A stretch of 64,000 nt of DNA from Ascoidea rubescens DSM 1968 (Eukaryota > Ascomycota > Saccharomycetes > Ascoideales > Ascoideaceae): the NCBI RefSeq assembly GCF_001661345.1, contig NW_017962913.1, forward strand, positions 1,679,428-1,743,427. The letters run 5' to 3'. This document shows, piece by piece, positions 62,040 to 64,000 of the stretch (within the stretch, counting starts at the first letter, position 1; every line of letters begins with the position of its first letter). Both the position numbers and the translations under genes were made by a program. Below the pieces are notes generated by a model. That model saw only the letters and a list, made by a program, of their open reading frames with translations, did no database searches and was not told where the DNA came from.

Positions 62040-64000
62040 TTATTTCAATTTAATACAAACAAAAGGAACCTCAACGTCTTCTCCTTCCAAATCATCAGCA
62101 CAGATTTCCAAAATTATAGTTTTGGTTTTGTCGTCAACCTTGTTCTTGGAGAACTCATTGATCAACTCAGAGATCTTCATACCCATTCTTGGTTTTAATT
62201 TCTTGGGTGGGAAAAATGATGCGTAAAGCAAAGAGACTTTGAAGGATATCATTGTTATCTCTAAACCTTCTTTCTTCTTGAAATAGTGGATTAGCTCTTT
62301 CAATGTTACATCCCTCTTGATAGTAAATCTATCCCAAATCTTATCATACTCCTTGTTATTATATTTGTCCTTTGGCGACCTGATTGGCTCAGAAAATCCA
62401 AAGAAAGGCAAGGCCAAGTTAATAAACCCGTTTTTGTATTGTTCGATGTCCCTTTTGTTATCAGCAACTTTGTACAATTCTAAACATACTAACCCAGAGA
62501 CTAAAGCAGTGGTAGTAGCAATAGCAGGAATGATTTTTCCGGCAACCAATTTTGTCTTCAAACGATCAACTGGCTCAATGAAATAGTTTAATGCACGGCA
62601 ATTAGAAGCAGCCGTGATAAAATCAATATGATAGTTGCCATCATCATCTTTTTCAAAAACTGTCTCATTCAATCTGTAGCCAGCTAAGGATGAAGGTGGA
62701 GGTAAATCAGCAGCAAGCCTCTTAATTTCATCGTTGTCAATATCATCCGAACTATTTGGATCAGGCTCATTGTCGCTTGCTTGGATTCTGACATTGGATT
62801 TGGGAGAGAATGGCTTAATAGTTTTTTCAACTTCTGAAATAGCTTTAGCATACAGGAAGATTTTGGGTTTTTCATTTTTATCGCCAGCTAACCCGTAATT
62901 AGAGGCTCTAATATTGGCAGCAGCGACAATAAAATTAAAGTGATCTGGATTATTAATATCGAAGGTTAAAGGTTTGGGAGCTCTCTTCGAGCCGGACCAG
63001 AATGGAGCTCCTTGAGTTGTTTTAGAGTCTAAGGGGAAATTATATAATAATTGCTGAATATCATTATTGAATTTTTTTTCAAATTCCAACCTTGCCCATT
63101 TAATACAATCATCAAAAGAGTATGGTCTTACTTTCAAATTATCGCGGATCGATTGTAAAGTGCCTTTAATATCAGCACTTTTCTTTAAAGTTGATTCAAC
63201 AAAATCCTTTTGGGAAAGATATAAGTTAACATTTTCAATCGAATCAGAAAAATATCCTTGGAATAAAGATTTGGCCCAAGCAATTGTGTGATCAATCTTA
63301 TTTGGGAATGATCTTAAAGTACACAAGGGAATTGATTTCTCTGGTGGATCTTGAGATGATGAGTAACTCTCAGTCAATGAGGGAATAATTACTTGAGTGT
63401 TACCTTTGGTTCCTAAAGTACCACTTTCTAGTAATGGTTTTTTGAAAAACACACATCTTCTGTCAACATAAGTTCTAGCTTCAACATTATCTAAAGCATT
63501 TGTAACAAGATCAAAACTATTCCAGAGATCATCATTGAAAAAATCTTCAGTTTCTGATCCAACTTTTTGAATGGAATGAAAAATTTTACCAGTTAAATCT
63601 GGGTTCATTTCAGCAACAACTTCAATGGCCACTTTGGATTTACTTTGATTAATATTGTGGGGTCTAAACAAGAATTGTCTGTTAAGGTTAGATTTTTCGA
63701 TAAAATCGTTATCAGTAACAAGGATTGAGCCCTTTGGACCAGTACCTAATCCCATCATTGACCAATTTTTCAACATTTCACAACCAATTGCACCAGCGCC
63801 AACAAGGAAGGCTTTGAGATTTGTAATTTTTTCATGAAATTTACGACCAAAGACAGCAATTTGATTATCGTATCTTGAACCAATTGGTTTACATTCTTCT
63901 TCAGATCTTGAATAGATTTTTGGATCAGGTAAAGACTCTAAGGAATCGAAATACAAAAACTGTTTTATGGGACGGAATTTACCGGAACAAGCTTTTAAAG
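62040..64000 (-). CDS. UBA1: Ubiquitin-activating enzyme E1 (partial, C-terminal part)
   Basis: Uba1 activates ubiquitin with ATP and passes it as a thioester to E2 enzymes. The window edge cuts the gene; about 650 C-terminal residues are present and the N-terminal third lies beyond 64000. Visible in order: the active adenylation domain with [32 protein letters not shown] and [15 protein letters not shown]; the second catalytic Cys half-domain with the active Cys in [25 protein letters not shown]; the [19 protein letters not shown] segment; [14 protein letters not shown]; and the C-terminal ubiquitin-fold domain that docks E2 ([26 protein letters not shown], ending VPFVCIKLK). It is the last of four tandem minus-strand genes (UBA1, ORC4, CSN2, HOC1). 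UBA1 and ORC4 are separated by 244 bp. Confidence 0.98.
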   Translation of the reverse strand, partial: LKACSGKFRPIKQFLYFDSLESLPDPKIYSRSEEECKPIGSRYDNQIAVFGRKFHEKITNLKAFLVGAGAIGCEMLKNWSMMGLGTGPKGSILVTDNDFIEKSNLNRQFLFRPHNINQSKSKVAIEVVAEMNPDLTGKIFHSIQKVGSETEDFFNDDLWNSFDLVTNALDNVEARTYVDRRCVFFKKPLLESGTLGTKGNTQVIIPSLTESYSSSQDPPEKSIPLCTLRSFPNKIDHTIAWAKSLFQGYFSDSIENVNLYLSQKDFVESTLKKSADIKGTLQSIRDNLKVRPYSFDDCIKWARLEFEKKFNNDIQQLLYNFPLDSKTTQGAPFWSGSKRAPKPLTFDINNPDHFNFIVAAANIRASNYGLAGDKNEKPKIFLYAKAISEVEKTIKPFSPKSNVRIQASDNEPDPNSSDDIDNDEIKRLAADLPPPSSLAGYRLNETVFEKDDDGNYHIDFITAASNCRALNYFIEPVDRLKTKLVAGKIIPAIATTTALVSGLVCLELYKVADNKRDIEQYKNGFINLALPFFGFSEPIRSPKDKYNNKEYDKIWDRFTIKRDVTLKELIHYFKKKEGLEITMISFKVSLLYASFFPPKKLKPRMGMKISELINEFSKNKVDDKTKTIILEICADDLEGEDVEVPFVCIKLK

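Overview
This window is nuclear chromosome from a budding yeast (Saccharomycotina). It is AT-rich and carries 26 recognisable protein-coding genes, mostly single-exon and yeast-like, one tRNA gene and one decayed gene. Introns are short, sit at the extreme 5' ends of genes and use GTATGT-type donors with TACTAAC-type branch sites. Proteins carry long Asn, Asn/Asp and Gln runs. The organism is not a close relative of Saccharomyces cerevisiae: it keeps a canonical eIF3h, a canonical COP9 signalosome subunit 2 and a secretory-type rhomboid protease, and five of 26 genes contain introns. CTG codons are nearly absent (none in the 756 codons of NTH1 or the 579 of the permease), which would fit one of the CUG-reassigned lineages but does not prove it. 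I do not assign a species. Layout, left to right. 1-9.5 kb: a gene-free GC-rich leader, neutral trehalase NTH1 (+), karyogamy protein KAR5 (-), and an unrecognised Asn/Ser-rich protein (-). 9.6-19.7 kb: ESCRT-I subunit STP22/VPS23 (+, 55-nt intron), DAHP synthase ARO3 (-), an alpha-keto-amide/aldo-keto reductase (-), EHD3 (-) divergent from NUS1 (+), and eIF3h (-, intron). 20-28.5 kb: tRNA methyltransferase TRM7 (-), a rhomboid protease (-), a WW protein like WWM1 (+, intron), a RING protein like YBR062C (+, intron), and an NRG1/2-type zinc-finger repressor (-). 28.5-31.8 kb: a long gene-free stretch. 31.8-42.4 kb: RDH54 (-), a small heat-shock protein (-), an unrecognised protein (-), DET1 (-, two introns) divergent from TPI1 (+). 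42.4-49.9 kb: a decayed leucine-rich-repeat gene (-), tRNA-Thr(CGU) (-), MAK32 (+) and another gene-free stretch. 49.9-64 kb: a GAP1-type amino-acid permease (+), MOG1 (+), HOC1 (-), CSN2 (-), a very long ORC4 (-) and the C-terminal part of UBA1 (-), cut by the window edge. The genes are ordinary core functions and do not form one pathway. What ties them together is ancestry. From memory of S. cerevisiae systematic names, NTH1/NTH2, ARO3, EHD3, TRM7, YBR062C, NRG1/NRG2, HSP26, RDH54, TPI1 and DET1 all map to chromosome II (YBR001-YBR073) or chromosome IV (YDR001-YDR051), arms related by the whole-genome duplication, so the window looks like an unduplicated version of that block. MOG1-HOC1 is a second conserved pair. 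I found no convincing mobile element, CRISPR array or novel multi-gene system. The most interesting items are the decayed LRR gene, the approximately 900-residue N-terminal extension of ORC4, the GTGCGT array between EHD3 and NUS1, a 45-bp near-perfect palindrome, a possible long intron in ARO3, and GC-rich islands at promoters and gene 5' ends in an otherwise AT-rich sequence.
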